Below, in pieces: positions 8,747 through 16,746 of a stretch of 41,115 bases of DNA (position 1 is its first letter; the number at the start of each line of letters is the position of its first letter). Made by a program: the position numbers and the translations under genes. The notes below the pieces were generated by a model. That model was not told the DNA's origin. It ran no database searches and saw only the letters and a list, made by a program, of their open reading frames with translations. Origin of the DNA: Desulfotomaculum sp. (GTDB lineage Bacteria; Bacillota; Desulfotomaculia; Desulfotomaculales; Nap2-2B); contig DOTD01000033.1 in assembly GCA_003513005.1 (NCBI GenBank), forward strand, positions 1-41,115, given 5' to 3'.

Positions 8747-10528
8747 TTAACTTGCTTTTTTTGTTGTTAAAATGTTTTTCCATGTTTCAACATCAATTGG
8801 GGCGAAATATCTTTTCAGATCTATTTCTGTTTCTGCAAAAGAGTAATTCTTACCAAGAGCTAGTAATATTTGGTCACGAATATTTTTTCCGGAACATTTT
8901 AATACAGGAAGATCACTGACTGCATCCAAAGGATCCAGGTCGAGCAAATGCTCCGAATAGTATTTGATAACCGGCACGCCTGCCAGCAGGGCTTCCAAAC
9001 CAACAGTTGATGAAGAATAAACTGCCAGGCTGATTTCCGGTAGATAGTGGGATATTTTTTCTCTGGCGACACTGATATGTTCCGGCAATACACCTAATTT
9101 AAAAGAATTCATTTGAATGTCAGGGTGAAATTTTACAATGAACCGGATATTACCGTTTAAGCTGCTGAAAGATGTAAGCAATACGGTTATCATCTCTTTT
9201 GTAAGCTCAACTGAGGAAGGCAGGGCGATTAATACTTTTTTAACCGCATTTATTTCAGAATCGCTTTTTCTTTTAATGTGAAAGAGGTATTCATACCTTA
9301 AGGCGCCGCCGTTATGCATAGGCAATTTGCCGTAACCCGAGTTCTTTAGAAGATCCAAATTATAATCACTGTTGGTTACAAGAATATTTGGCTTTGGAAT
9401 TATCTCCTCTTCACGTTTCCCCAGGAAATAATTTAATAATAGAGTGGGAACTGTAGAATGTTGATAACCTATTAGCTCAGCGCCAGCCCTTTTGCCTTTT
9501 ACCGCCAGGCAGAGCATTTTTTCCCAGGGTTGATTTTCAAACAGATAAATAATTTTTATCTGTTTGCTGGTAAAACGGCTTAATAAATTATTAAACGCAT
9601 AATAATAAAGAAGGTTCAGCAAGAAGGAACTCTTCGAAAATTCATAAACTTCCTCTCTGTTCAGCAGTGTCTTATATGAAAAGAACTCCCCGTTTGACTT
9701 GCTGATTCTGAATGTGGAAAAGGCTGCCCTGGCGACGCTGATCAGATTGATATAGTTATCCAGAAAGATATTTACGCCATGTTTTTTGCATAATGATTTT
9801 AATTTCCTGGAAACAGATAAGGTAGTTATATAAGAAAACTTAATTCTCTCATCATTAAACACTTCTTCTATTTTGTTAAAATATTTATTATCATATTTCT
9901 GATCATTAAAAAAACTGTCTTCTATCCATGAAATAATAAAATGATTTCCTTCAACAGTATTTTTATCGGACAAACAAAAGGTATTAATAAGACATTTGAA
10001 AGTGGCTGTTAAAAAAAAATAGGCTCTTGAAAAGAAGCCTCTGGCCATCAGCTTGATCAATTCAGGCAGAACGCTTTTTCTGCCTGAAAACTCTGCAGCA
10101 TCCCTGTACTTTTCAAATAAGTGTTTATATAACCACTGATCTTCGACAATAAAAATAATGAATGAAGTATTGTTTGGCTTTTCCCCGGATAGGATTTCTT
10201 TAAATATGCATTCATAGCAGAACAACAGATATAAGTCGTTGGTCAAGGGGTTTCTATATGATATATTTGATGCCCACCAGGAAAGCTGATTATTTTGGTG
10301 AAAACCTAAATTAGAAATAAAATCCAGAAATGTTTGCCTGTTTTCGTAAGCCTTCTTTTGAAGAAGATCGTCCAGAAAAAAAGATTTCTCGGCTCCAAGC
10401 CAATAATTGATTCTTTCCAGTTGTTTTGTTTTTTTACCCAGGTAAATCCAGCTGAAATTTTTTTCACCAAAAGATTTTTTTATTTTGAAAATGTCCCTTG
10501 CATGGAAAACAATTATTTTTAATTGCAT
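8747..10528 (-). CDS. Large surface-carbohydrate protein, probable GT-B glycosyl/glycerophosphotransferase (593 aa)
   Basis: I do not recognise a specific function. The last 200 residues look like the C-terminal half of a GT-B transferase: VLIALPSSVELTKEM, FIVKFHPDIQMNS (the KxHP motif of CDP-glycerol transferases and polysialyltransferases), then LAVYSSSTVGLEALLAGVPVIKY. The N-terminal 350 residues are Phe/Tyr/Lys-rich and unlike standard transferases. It is more AT-rich than its neighbours. A second protein with the same overall plan lies at 18271-20148. The architecture resembles orphan 'surface carbohydrate biosynthesis' proteins of O-antigen clusters. It should act in the cytoplasm. Confidence 0.6.
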   Translation of the reverse strand: MQLKIIVFHARDIFKIKKSFGEKNFSWIYLGKKTKQLERINYWLGAEKSFFLDDLLQKKAYENRQTFLDFISNLGFHQNNQLSWWASNISYRNPLTNDLYLLFCYECIFKEILSGEKPNNTSFIIFIVEDQWLYKHLFEKYRDAAEFSGRKSVLPELIKLMARGFFSRAYFFLTATFKCLINTFCLSDKNTVEGNHFIISWIEDSFFNDQKYDNKYFNKIEEVFNDERIKFSYITTLSVSRKLKSLCKKHGVNIFLDNYINLISVARAAFSTFRISKSNGEFFSYKTLLNREEVYEFSKSSFLLNLLYYYAFNNLLSRFTSKQIKIIYLFENQPWEKMLCLAVKGKRAGAELIGYQHSTVPTLLLNYFLGKREEEIIPKPNILVTNSDYNLDLLKNSGYGKLPMHNGGALRYEYLFHIKRKSDSEINAVKKVLIALPSSVELTKEMITVLLTSFSSLNGNIRFIVKFHPDIQMNSFKLGVLPEHISVAREKISHYLPEISLAVYSSSTVGLEALLAGVPVIKYYSEHLLDLDPLDAVSDLPVLKCSGKNIRDQILLALGKNYSFAETEIDLKRYFAPIDVETWKNILTTKKAS

Positions 10529-10536
10529 TTTACCAT

Positions 10537-11406
10537 TTATTTGATACTCTTATAAATTTCACTAATACATTCCAACAACCCTTGCCCCATATCTACATGA
10601 TACTGGCCTACCAGTTTATATCCGGCTTTGGGTACAAATGAATACGGAGTAATATTATAATGGTTGTTATTCTCCATTCCGTTAAATTCGATAGAAATCT
10701 TATTGCCTAAAATTTCATTGATCATGCTCAGCATATCCTTGAACTGCATAGAATTGCTTCCGGTAATAATGACGTGCTTATTGCTGTATTCTTCATCTAA
10801 AGCCATTACGCTCAAGCGCGCCGCATCCTTGACGTTTATATATTCCCGAATTTCGTTACCCGTCCCGCTGCAGACAATTTGTTTATTTTCAATAGCCTGC
10901 CTTAAATAATTGTAAATGCTGTTTCTGTTGTTTGCTCTTTGCCCATAGAGAGTGCCAAAACGCAGCACAGTATAATTCAAACCATATTTTCTGAGATATT
11001 CTTCTATATACAACTCCGCGGATTGTTTGCTGCAGCGGTAAAATCCTCCTTTTTCACTGTAGACGTATATGGTGCTGGCGTAAAGGAACCTTTTCACGCC
11101 GTGTTTTCTTGAAGCTTCCAGAAGAATCGCCGAACCCATGATATTCTGCTTTATTGTTTCGATGGGCCGGGTAGTAGCGTCGTCAAGGTCGGCTATGCCC
11201 GCAAAGTTAAAAATGTAATCCTGGTCTTGAACAGCTTCATAAACTGCCTGCTCGTCCAGAATATTTCCGATAATCATCTTTTGATCCGGAAGCAGGTAAG
11301 GTGAAGGTTCCAAATCAAAGATACTTACCTGATAGCCTTTTTCGGTTAAGCAGTCGGCAACGTGGCTGCCTAAAAATCCTGATCCGCCAAAGACAATAAC
11401 TTTCAT
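10537..11406 (-). CDS. NAD-dependent epimerase/dehydratase (extended SDR)
   Basis: This 289-residue nucleotide-sugar SDR has the Rossmann motif VIVFGGSGFLGSHVAD, the NIMGSAILLEASRKHGVKR block, the catalytic ASTIYVYSE and YRCSK (Y-x3-K) residues, and LRFGTLYGQRAN. The ATG at 11406 has GGAG about 11 bases upstream and begins just before the first strand. An upstream TTG at 11454 would add 16 residues of no family character. It lies directly downstream of the folded gene-free stretch and would be the first gene after it. The reaction (4-epimerisation, dehydration or reduction) cannot be fixed. Confidence 0.8.
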   Translation of the reverse strand: MKVIVFGGSGFLGSHVADCLTEKGYQVSIFDLEPSPYLLPDQKMIIGNILDEQAVYEAVQDQDYIFNFAGIADLDDATTRPIETIKQNIMGSAILLEASRKHGVKRFLYASTIYVYSEKGGFYRCSKQSAELYIEEYLRKYGLNYTVLRFGTLYGQRANNRNSIYNYLRQAIENKQIVCSGTGNEIREYINVKDAARLSVMALDEEYSNKHVIITGSNSMQFKDMLSMINEILGNKISIEFNGMENNNHYNITPYSFVPKAGYKLVGQYHVDMGQGLLECISEIYKSIK

Positions 11407-11470
11407 TTCGTAGATCACTCCGCCTGTAAATATAATCTGCTTTAGGGAGGTCAACTGCCTATGTGCTCAT

Positions 11471-11820
11471 GTTCTCCCTCAAGCCGTTGTTGTTACGGTT
11501 CGCTCAGGTGCTCCGTGCCGGCAACACCAACGGTTCGCCCCGGACAGGACCAAGCGGCGCTGCAAAGGCGGCAAGGCAGGTATCGTAATATCGCCAACAT
11601 TAAATTCCCGACATCACTAAGTCATTTCAAGAAGCTTTAAGTGTGCCGCTGGTTTCGCACCGCAGTCCTGTGACAGAAGCTTCACCGGGTGCTGCAGCGG
11701 CACTCCGCAATATCGCTCACCTGTGAACAACGACGCCCTTCAACTAATATGATTCACTCGTTCTTTGAATTAAGGCTCAAAATCGCACTTAAGGTATTGA
11801 CCACCCTTTGAATGGATGGT
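11471..11820 (-). ncRNA. Candidate structured RNA element in a 450-base gene-free gap
   Basis: The gap 11407-11859 has no credible ORF and is richer in GC than the surrounding genes, with several inverted repeats. A perfect 9-bp stem pairs 11643-11651 with 11695-11703 and encloses a second 5-bp stem (11657-11661 with 11688-11692). A 10-of-11 pairing joins 11484-11494 to 11523-11533. A hairpin at 11800-11820 pairs fully only as minus-strand RNA, through a G-U pair. A 5-bp stem joins 11770-11774 to 11788-11792. On the minus strand the folded block ends directly before ATGA (11467-11470). These features recall stand-alone HEARO/OMEGA-type RNAs, which I understand to insert before ATGA or GTGA. 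The identity is a guess and no associated nuclease ORF is present. Confidence 0.4.
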
Positions 11821-11859
11821 TCATCCCTTTAGCTGGCGCCGCTTCAGCGGCATGGATGT

Positions 11860-12519
11860 CTAATTATCTTTTTGAGAGTTTTCTATTAAAGTAAGTAAAT
11901 TACTTAATTGATTAAAATCCTTTATTGTCCATTTGTAATTCTGAAATAACGTGTGATTTTCACTGGTGATGCGGCCAATAAAAGGCACTCCTGTTTCTTC
12001 CGCCGCCATTTGGTCGGTTGCGGCATCGCCGACGAATACCGCTTCGTTTTGATTAATCGCATGCTTTTCTAAAATTGATTTGATAATTTCTGCTTTTGTT
12101 TTCGGGGTTCCGAAAACTTCTAAGAAAAAGCTTTCTATATTTCGTCGGTTAACAATCTGTTTCAGTTCTTCCTCGGGTGTTCCGGAAGCAATGAAAAAAA
12201 GATATTTTTTCCTGCTGCTGTCAAGAAAGTCCATTACGCCCGGAACAAAAGGCGCTTTGATAATTTCGTCCAGTACAATCTCGGAAAACTTCCTTCCCAA
12301 CTCGGCTTCTTTTTCCGGAGTCAGTTCTAACTTAAGAAAATTAGTATAAATGTACCTGAATTTCACATAGCGGGAAACGCCCATATTGTCAATGTGGTAT
12401 TTTACGATATTATCGACCATGTTTGGATAATCGTTAAACAACATTTGAAACGCCCTCGTTTTTATTTCTGAGGACTCAACTAAAACACCGTCAAAATCAA
12501 AGATTACAGCCTTGATCAT
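11860..12519 (-). CDS. HAD-superfamily phosphatase
   Basis: This 219-residue HAD hydrolase has motif I AVIFDFDGVLVES (nucleophile and acid aspartates), a helical cap, motif II FFIASGTPEEE, a motif III lysine around GTPKTKAEI, and motif IV FVGDAATDQMAAE. It should dephosphorylate a small sugar- or acid-phosphate. The ATG at 12519 overlaps the stop of the cyclase gene by four bases (ATGA), and the longer frame from 12543 is not needed. In context it could play the part of KdsC, removing phosphate from a 3-deoxy-ulosonate before CMP transfer, but the substrate is unproven. The stop codon borders the structured element. Confidence 0.8.
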   Translation of the reverse strand: MIKAVIFDFDGVLVESSEIKTRAFQMLFNDYPNMVDNIVKYHIDNMGVSRYVKFRYIYTNFLKLELTPEKEAELGRKFSEIVLDEIIKAPFVPGVMDFLDSSRKKYLFFIASGTPEEELKQIVNRRNIESFFLEVFGTPKTKAEIIKSILEKHAINQNEAVFVGDAATDQMAAEETGVPFIGRITSENHTLFQNYKWTIKDFNQLSNLLTLIENSQKDN

Positions 12520-13178
12520 TTGAACTCTCCTATCACTGTACACGGTGAACTATCGGCTTCTTCCAATAGAAGCGGGACCGCATAAACACAGTGAGGGCCT
12601 GCAAGGTCTTTGGATAGATCCATGTCTTCTATGAACAGCACTGGAGAACCGTCTCCATTGGGACCGAGAAAGGCCCGGTGGGTTTCCCTGCCTAATTCCC
12701 TGTTTTGATATGGTGAGGCGGAAATAAAATCGAATCCTACAGCCCTGACGGAAGGATATTTCTTTCTCAGCAAAAATCCGGTCTCCGGGCTGAATTCCGG
12801 GTTGTGGAAACTGTATTTATCAGTCCCTCTGTAGTTTCCGAAACTGCTCTTGATGAGAATTAAATCACTTTGTTTAGGCACTGCGCCGATATATTCCGGA
12901 GTAATGATTTCATTTTCCATAAGAGTTATTTCCAAAACGTACGGGTTTTTAAAGATCCATGTTTCCGGGGAGTATTCCGATACTCTTTTCCCTTCTTTAA
13001 AAAAGTGCGCAGGACAATCAATATGAGTGCCCCAGTGGTTTCCCATGGTAAATTTGCAAGTGCTGCTTGAATCTCCATGACTAACGGAGCTTAAAATATG
13101 AAAATCTATTGTTTCCATACCTTTTCCGTAGACGGGAATATTTTTTTGAAGAGCATGTGAAAGGTATTCAAGTTTCAC
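12516..13178 (-). CDS. Cyclase-family metal-dependent hydrolase (kynurenine formamidase-like fold)
   Basis: This 220-residue protein carries the family signature HWGTHIDCPAHF (HxGTHxDxPxH), which holds the zinc or manganese site, and a C-terminal part with ILIKSSFGNYRG and VRAVGFDFISASP. Family members hydrolyse amides or lactones (kynurenine formamidase, isatin hydrolase) or act as polyketide cyclases. The start is GTG at 13178, with GAGAG upstream. It lies 12 bases after the dehydrogenase gene and overlaps the HAD gene. In this glycan cluster it may act on a sugar lactone or N-acyl group. The true substrate is unknown. Confidence 0.75.
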   Translation of the reverse strand: MKLEYLSHALQKNIPVYGKGMETIDFHILSSVSHGDSSSTCKFTMGNHWGTHIDCPAHFFKEGKRVSEYSPETWIFKNPYVLEITLMENEIITPEYIGAVPKQSDLILIKSSFGNYRGTDKYSFHNPEFSPETGFLLRKKYPSVRAVGFDFISASPYQNRELGRETHRAFLGPNGDGSPVLFIEDMDLSKDLAGPHCVYAVPLLLEEADSSPCTVIGEFK

Positions 13179-13190
13179 GTCTGACTCTCT

Positions 13191-14120
13191 TTACGTGTAT
13201 TCTTTCAGGCCGCGTAAAAGATTTTGCACAGCCTGCACTTCCATATCTATACGGGTTTCCCTGGTGTATGAACCGATGTGTGGAGTAAGGATTGCATTTT
13301 CAAGTCCGGTTAAAGGCCCACTATATGGTTCGTTTTCGAATACGTCAACAGCGGCGCCGGCTATTTGCTTTTCTCTCAAAGCTTCAGCCAAAGCATCCTC
13401 ATCGACCAGTCCGCCACGGGCGGCGTTAACCAGGTAAGCTTCCTTTTTCATCAGCCTGAGCTGGTCACTGCCGATGATGTTTTTTAATCCTGGCAAATAA
13501 GGAAGATGAATAGTTAATATGTCAGAGCCAGCCAAAACCTCCCCGAGTTCCGCAAAGGCAACTTTGTAGCGGGATGCGAAATCAAGGTCGGGAGAGATAT
13601 CCCAGGCCAGGTATTTCATTTCAAATGTTGAAGAAAGCTCGACCACTTTCTTGCCGATTCTTCCCATCCCAAGCACGCCCAAAGTTTTACCCCTCAGCAA
13701 GCCGCCCATGTGCTTTTCCCAGCGGCCGGTTTTGACCAGCATGTCTTCACGGCAGATTAACCTCAGTAAATTTAAAATCAGACCCAGGGTAAGTTCGGCG
13801 ACAGCCTGGGTAGGGATATCTGGGGTGTTGAAAACTTTGATGCCCAAATTTCTCGCAGCTTGCAGATCTACATTATCCAATCCGGTTCCGCACCGGGAAA
13901 TGACTTTTAATTTACCTGCGTTTTTTAAAATTTCATAAGTTAACATTTCTGTTCCTGCAATCAGGCCATCTATACCCTTATACAGTTTGACGCATTCATC
14001 AAACTGAAGTTTTCTTCCCTGGGGATTAAGCTGGTATAAAATGCCGGAAGATTCCAAAATATCTAATGGTGTGTGGTCATATTCGGCAAATGATGATGTC
14101 GAAATAAACACTTTATACAA
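13191..14120 (-). CDS. D-isomer-specific 2-hydroxyacid dehydrogenase (phosphoglycerate dehydrogenase-like)
   Basis: This 309-residue NAD enzyme interconverts a 2-hydroxy acid and a 2-keto acid. It shows ISRCGTGLDNVDLQAA, the NAD-binding motif TLGVLGMGRIGKKV, and the catalytic Arg-Glu-His set in NAARGGLVDE, DVFENEP and TPHIGSYT. It lacks the ACT regulatory domain of full-length SerA. The start is a TTG at 14120 with GAGG 12 bases upstream, a long spacing, so a GTG at 14111 is an alternative. Its place between a methyltransferase and a cyclase, near an aldolase and a KdsB-like gene, suggests a role in making a sugar acid, not serine. Confidence 0.82.
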   Translation of the reverse strand: MYKVFISTSSFAEYDHTPLDILESSGILYQLNPQGRKLQFDECVKLYKGIDGLIAGTEMLTYEILKNAGKLKVISRCGTGLDNVDLQAARNLGIKVFNTPDIPTQAVAELTLGLILNLLRLICREDMLVKTGRWEKHMGGLLRGKTLGVLGMGRIGKKVVELSSTFEMKYLAWDISPDLDFASRYKVAFAELGEVLAGSDILTIHLPYLPGLKNIIGSDQLRLMKKEAYLVNAARGGLVDEDALAEALREKQIAGAAVDVFENEPYSGPLTGLENAILTPHIGSYTRETRIDMEVQAVQNLLRGLKEYT

Positions 14121-14194
14121 AAGTACATCAATCCTCGTTTTTTCTGTTCTTAATAACTCTCAAAGGAACGGAAGTTTAACATATCCCCATGTTT

Positions 14195-15178
14195 TTAAAT
14201 ATTCTTTTTGGCTACTACTCTCATATGTGAAGATAACTTGCTTTTTGCTATCCAATCCTGCAGGCGTTGTTTTATAGCTGTGTCTTTATCCACCAGGAGA
14301 CTCCAGAAACGGCCTATATCAATTCCTTCTTTAAGAAACATTCCTTCTACTATATCCCAGTCTAATTCTCCCGGAGTATCGACATTAACGACCTCGAAGC
14401 CATTTTTTCTTAACAATATTTCTATGGAACGGACATTAAAAAAATTAAGATGGTGAGGGGGAGCGATGCTTTTTGAGTTTTCCCATAATACCTGTATATC
14501 GAATCCTTCTCCATTTAAGGTCGTTAAGTATAAATATCCCCCTGGCTTTAACAACTCCCAAATCTTCTTCAAAAAACTTGAGGGACTATGAATATGTTCA
14601 GAAAGCTCGAAACAAGCAAGCAAGTCAAATCTATTATCACATCCACGGACATTTTCCAGAGCATCCGGTATTACACTAAGACGTTTACTCTTGCATATTT
14701 CAGCCATTTCTATGGATGGTTCGATTGCAATTAATTTTGCTGATGGCCAAATCTTGGCAAGTTCCTCTAAAAACAAACCAAAACCGGCCCCGATGTCACC
14801 TATTATACTGTTTTGCAGTTCGGGAAAGATAGTATTTATATACTCTGCTCTCTTTTTAAAAATTTTATCTCTGCGGATTTCTGCTATGGGTTTAAAAAAG
14901 TCATTTACCCAAAAATTTGTGGACGGTGATTCTTTGTAAAAAGACAGCAGGGAATCAAACCTGGGCCTCGGATTTACAAATAGGGTTTTGCAATTGCAAC
15001 ATAATACATAATTAAAACCCCACTTTTTGAATTGCTTTTTATGCTCTAAACTTGCGCAGCCAGGGCATTCAATAAAAATAAATTTACTTTCATCAGGAAA
15101 GAAAATTTTACTGTCCTGCTGGACCAATTCCAAATAAGTATTAAATACGGAACGCTTGCGAATATCTTCCTCTATCAT
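14195..15178 (-). CDS. SAM-dependent methyltransferase with N-terminal zinc-ribbon-like motif
   Basis: This 327-residue class I methyltransferase has two CxxC pairs at its N terminus (ECPGCAS and LCCNCKT) that form a zinc-ribbon-like knuckle, followed by VNPRPRFDSLLSFYKES, typical of sugar methyltransferases in glycan clusters. The SAM site is IIGDIGAGFGLFLEEL, the acidic residue lies in IAIEPS, and the C-terminal block is SIAPPHHLNFFNVRSIEILL. It probably O- or C-methylates a nucleotide sugar or a glycan end. It begins one base after the KdsB-like gene, and a 74-base gap follows it. That gap shows nothing notable. Confidence 0.8.
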   Translation of the reverse strand: MIEEDIRKRSVFNTYLELVQQDSKIFFPDESKFIFIECPGCASLEHKKQFKKWGFNYVLCCNCKTLFVNPRPRFDSLLSFYKESPSTNFWVNDFFKPIAEIRRDKIFKKRAEYINTIFPELQNSIIGDIGAGFGLFLEELAKIWPSAKLIAIEPSIEMAEICKSKRLSVIPDALENVRGCDNRFDLLACFELSEHIHSPSSFLKKIWELLKPGGYLYLTTLNGEGFDIQVLWENSKSIAPPHHLNFFNVRSIEILLRKNGFEVVNVDTPGELDWDIVEGMFLKEGIDIGRFWSLLVDKDTAIKQRLQDWIAKSKLSSHMRVVAKKNI

Positions 15179-15179
15179 C

Positions 15180-15956
15180 TCAATTTATCCCAATATAGCT
15201 GTTTAATAAGTCATCGTTTGTCAGAAGTTTTTCGACATGGCTTAAGTCATCTGATGTATCAACGCTGTATGTTTTAAAACTAGTTTCCAGCATTTTTACT
15301 TTATATCCATGTTCGATTGCCCGCATCATATCTACCGATTCAGCTATTTCTAAAGGAGTGGGTTCTAACCGGGAAAACATAAATAAAAAATCTCTTTTAA
15401 AAGCGATTATACAAACCTGTTTAAACATAGGAACATTGAGGGAACCCATTTTCCTGGATGGAATCGGTTCTCTTGAGAAATACAATGCATTATTGTTTTT
15501 ATCGACTACTACCTTTACTTCGTTGATATCTTCATGCTCCTTTATTGTAGCCAGTGGGGCCATCAAATTAACAGTCTCTGCAGGTCCGTTATCCAAGATT
15601 TCTTTTATTGCGTCATCGATCATTTTAGGATGTACCATCGGTTCATCGCCCTGGATATTTACTATAACGTCATATTGAACCTGGTTGGAAATTTCGATTT
15701 TTTGAACAGCCTCAGTAATGCGATCCGTACATCTGACATGTGAATCCAAAGTTATAACGGCTTTACCGCCTATTGAGTTTATGTAGTTATAGATTTGCTC
15801 ATCGGGAGTAGCTACATACAGTTCATCCAGAGAATGGCTCATTTTGCTTCTTAAAAAAACGTGCCCAATCATTGGCATGCCTAATATCTTGGCCATTGGT
15901 TTTCCAGGAAAGCGGGAGGAGCCCATCCTTGCAGGTATAATACCGATAACTGACAT
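15180..15956 (-). CDS. KdsB-like CMP-ulosonate cytidylyltransferase
   Basis: This 258-residue protein belongs to the 3-deoxy-manno-octulosonate cytidylyltransferase family, which couples CMP to a 3-deoxy-2-keto sugar acid. It shows the P-loop IIPARMGSSRFPGKPM, DSHVRCTDRITEAVQ, VNIQGDEPMVHPKM for Mg-CTP binding, and YFSREPIPSRK. The start at 15956 has GGAG seven bases upstream. It lies 22 bases after an HpcH/HpaI aldolase gene. A KDO-type enzyme in an apparently Gram-positive context, alongside a second CMP-transferase (20145-20774), suggests two different CMP-activated acids in this locus. Confidence 0.82.
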   Translation of the reverse strand: MSVIGIIPARMGSSRFPGKPMAKILGMPMIGHVFLRSKMSHSLDELYVATPDEQIYNYINSIGGKAVITLDSHVRCTDRITEAVQKIEISNQVQYDVIVNIQGDEPMVHPKMIDDAIKEILDNGPAETVNLMAPLATIKEHEDINEVKVVVDKNNNALYFSREPIPSRKMGSLNVPMFKQVCIIAFKRDFLFMFSRLEPTPLEIAESVDMMRAIEHGYKVKMLETSFKTYSVDTSDDLSHVEKLLTNDDLLNSYIGIN

Positions 15957-15978
15957 CTCAACACTCCTATACAATTAA

Positions 15979-16746
15979 TTATTTTAGATTGTCTTTAATT
16001 ATGGACAAGCCGCTTTTGCAGGATTCCCCAAGAAACATAATATCTATGCTGTAAGCGAGAAAACTGTATCCTTCTTTTATTTTCTGAAGCAGAAGATTAG
16101 GATCGGAGGATACTTCATGATAACCGAGAACTTTATTTAATTTGCGTGTAGTATTTTTTATTCTTGTTAATACATCAATAAAAATAGGATTTTCAAATTG
16201 ACCTGGGATTCCCAATGAACCGGAAAGATCATAAGGACCAACTATAATAGCATCAATAAAATCTGCATTAAGGATGTCTTCTAAATTTTCAACGCCCTTT
16301 ATATGTTCTATTTGTGCTACTACTATACTCTCCTCGTTTACCCACTTTTTGTATTCTGTAAAACGGGCTCCATATCCTTGAGCCCTTGCCAGTCCGATGC
16401 CTCTTGTTCCATAAGGAGGGTACTTGACAGCTTGGACAGCTTTTACCGCATCGTCCAGGCAACTAATCATCGGTACTATAACACCATGTGCTCCCGCATC
16501 CATTACCCGCTTAATTAGATTGGCGTTATTTTCCCCTACTCTCACCAGCGGAACAATACCATTAAGCTCTATGGCCCTTACGATTTCCTGCGTTTGATCT
16601 AAAGTAATGGCGCTATGTTCCATGTCAACAACAAGCCAGTCAAAGGCTGCCTGGCACATAATTTCGGCAATAGAAGAATGACCCAGGGTAATCCAGGAAC
16701 CGATAGTTAGTTCATTTTTTCTCAATTTTTCTTTTAAATTAATCAT
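15979..16746 (-). CDS. HpcH/HpaI-family class II aldolase
   Basis: This 255-residue TIM-barrel aldolase makes or breaks 2-keto-3-deoxy (or 4-hydroxy-2-keto) acids from pyruvate and an aldehyde using a divalent metal. Family landmarks are GSWITLGHSSIAEIM, WLVVDMEHSAI, VPLVRVGENN, VIVPMISCLDDA, YPPYGTRGIG, the metal-ligand glutamate in VAQIEHIKG, and VGPYDLSGSLG. The start overlaps the flippase stop by four bases (ATGA). Its place immediately upstream of a KdsB-like gene suggests that it makes the 3-deoxy-ulosonate that KdsB activates, in place of a PEP-dependent KdsA or NeuB enzyme. The direction and aldehyde are inferred. Confidence 0.82.
   Translation of the reverse strand: MINLKEKLRKNELTIGSWITLGHSSIAEIMCQAAFDWLVVDMEHSAITLDQTQEIVRAIELNGIVPLVRVGENNANLIKRVMDAGAHGVIVPMISCLDDAVKAVQAVKYPPYGTRGIGLARAQGYGARFTEYKKWVNEESIVVAQIEHIKGVENLEDILNADFIDAIIVGPYDLSGSLGIPGQFENPIFIDVLTRIKNTTRKLNKVLGYHEVSSDPNLLLQKIKEGYSFLAYSIDIMFLGESCKSGLSIIKDNLK

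Noticed and set aside
10542..11454. TTG at 11454 as start of the SDR gene
   Set aside because: The ATG at 11406 sits right before the Rossmann strand with a GGAG site. The extra 16 residues have no family character.
11838..11851. Palindrome GCCGCT-TC-AGCGGC after the HAD gene as an intrinsic terminator
   Set aside because: No T-run follows on the minus strand. It may be part of the structured element or chance.
11407..11859. Group II intron or IS remnant
   Set aside because: No domain V-like motif, reverse transcriptase or transposase fragment could be read. It is kept only as an alternative to the structured RNA call.
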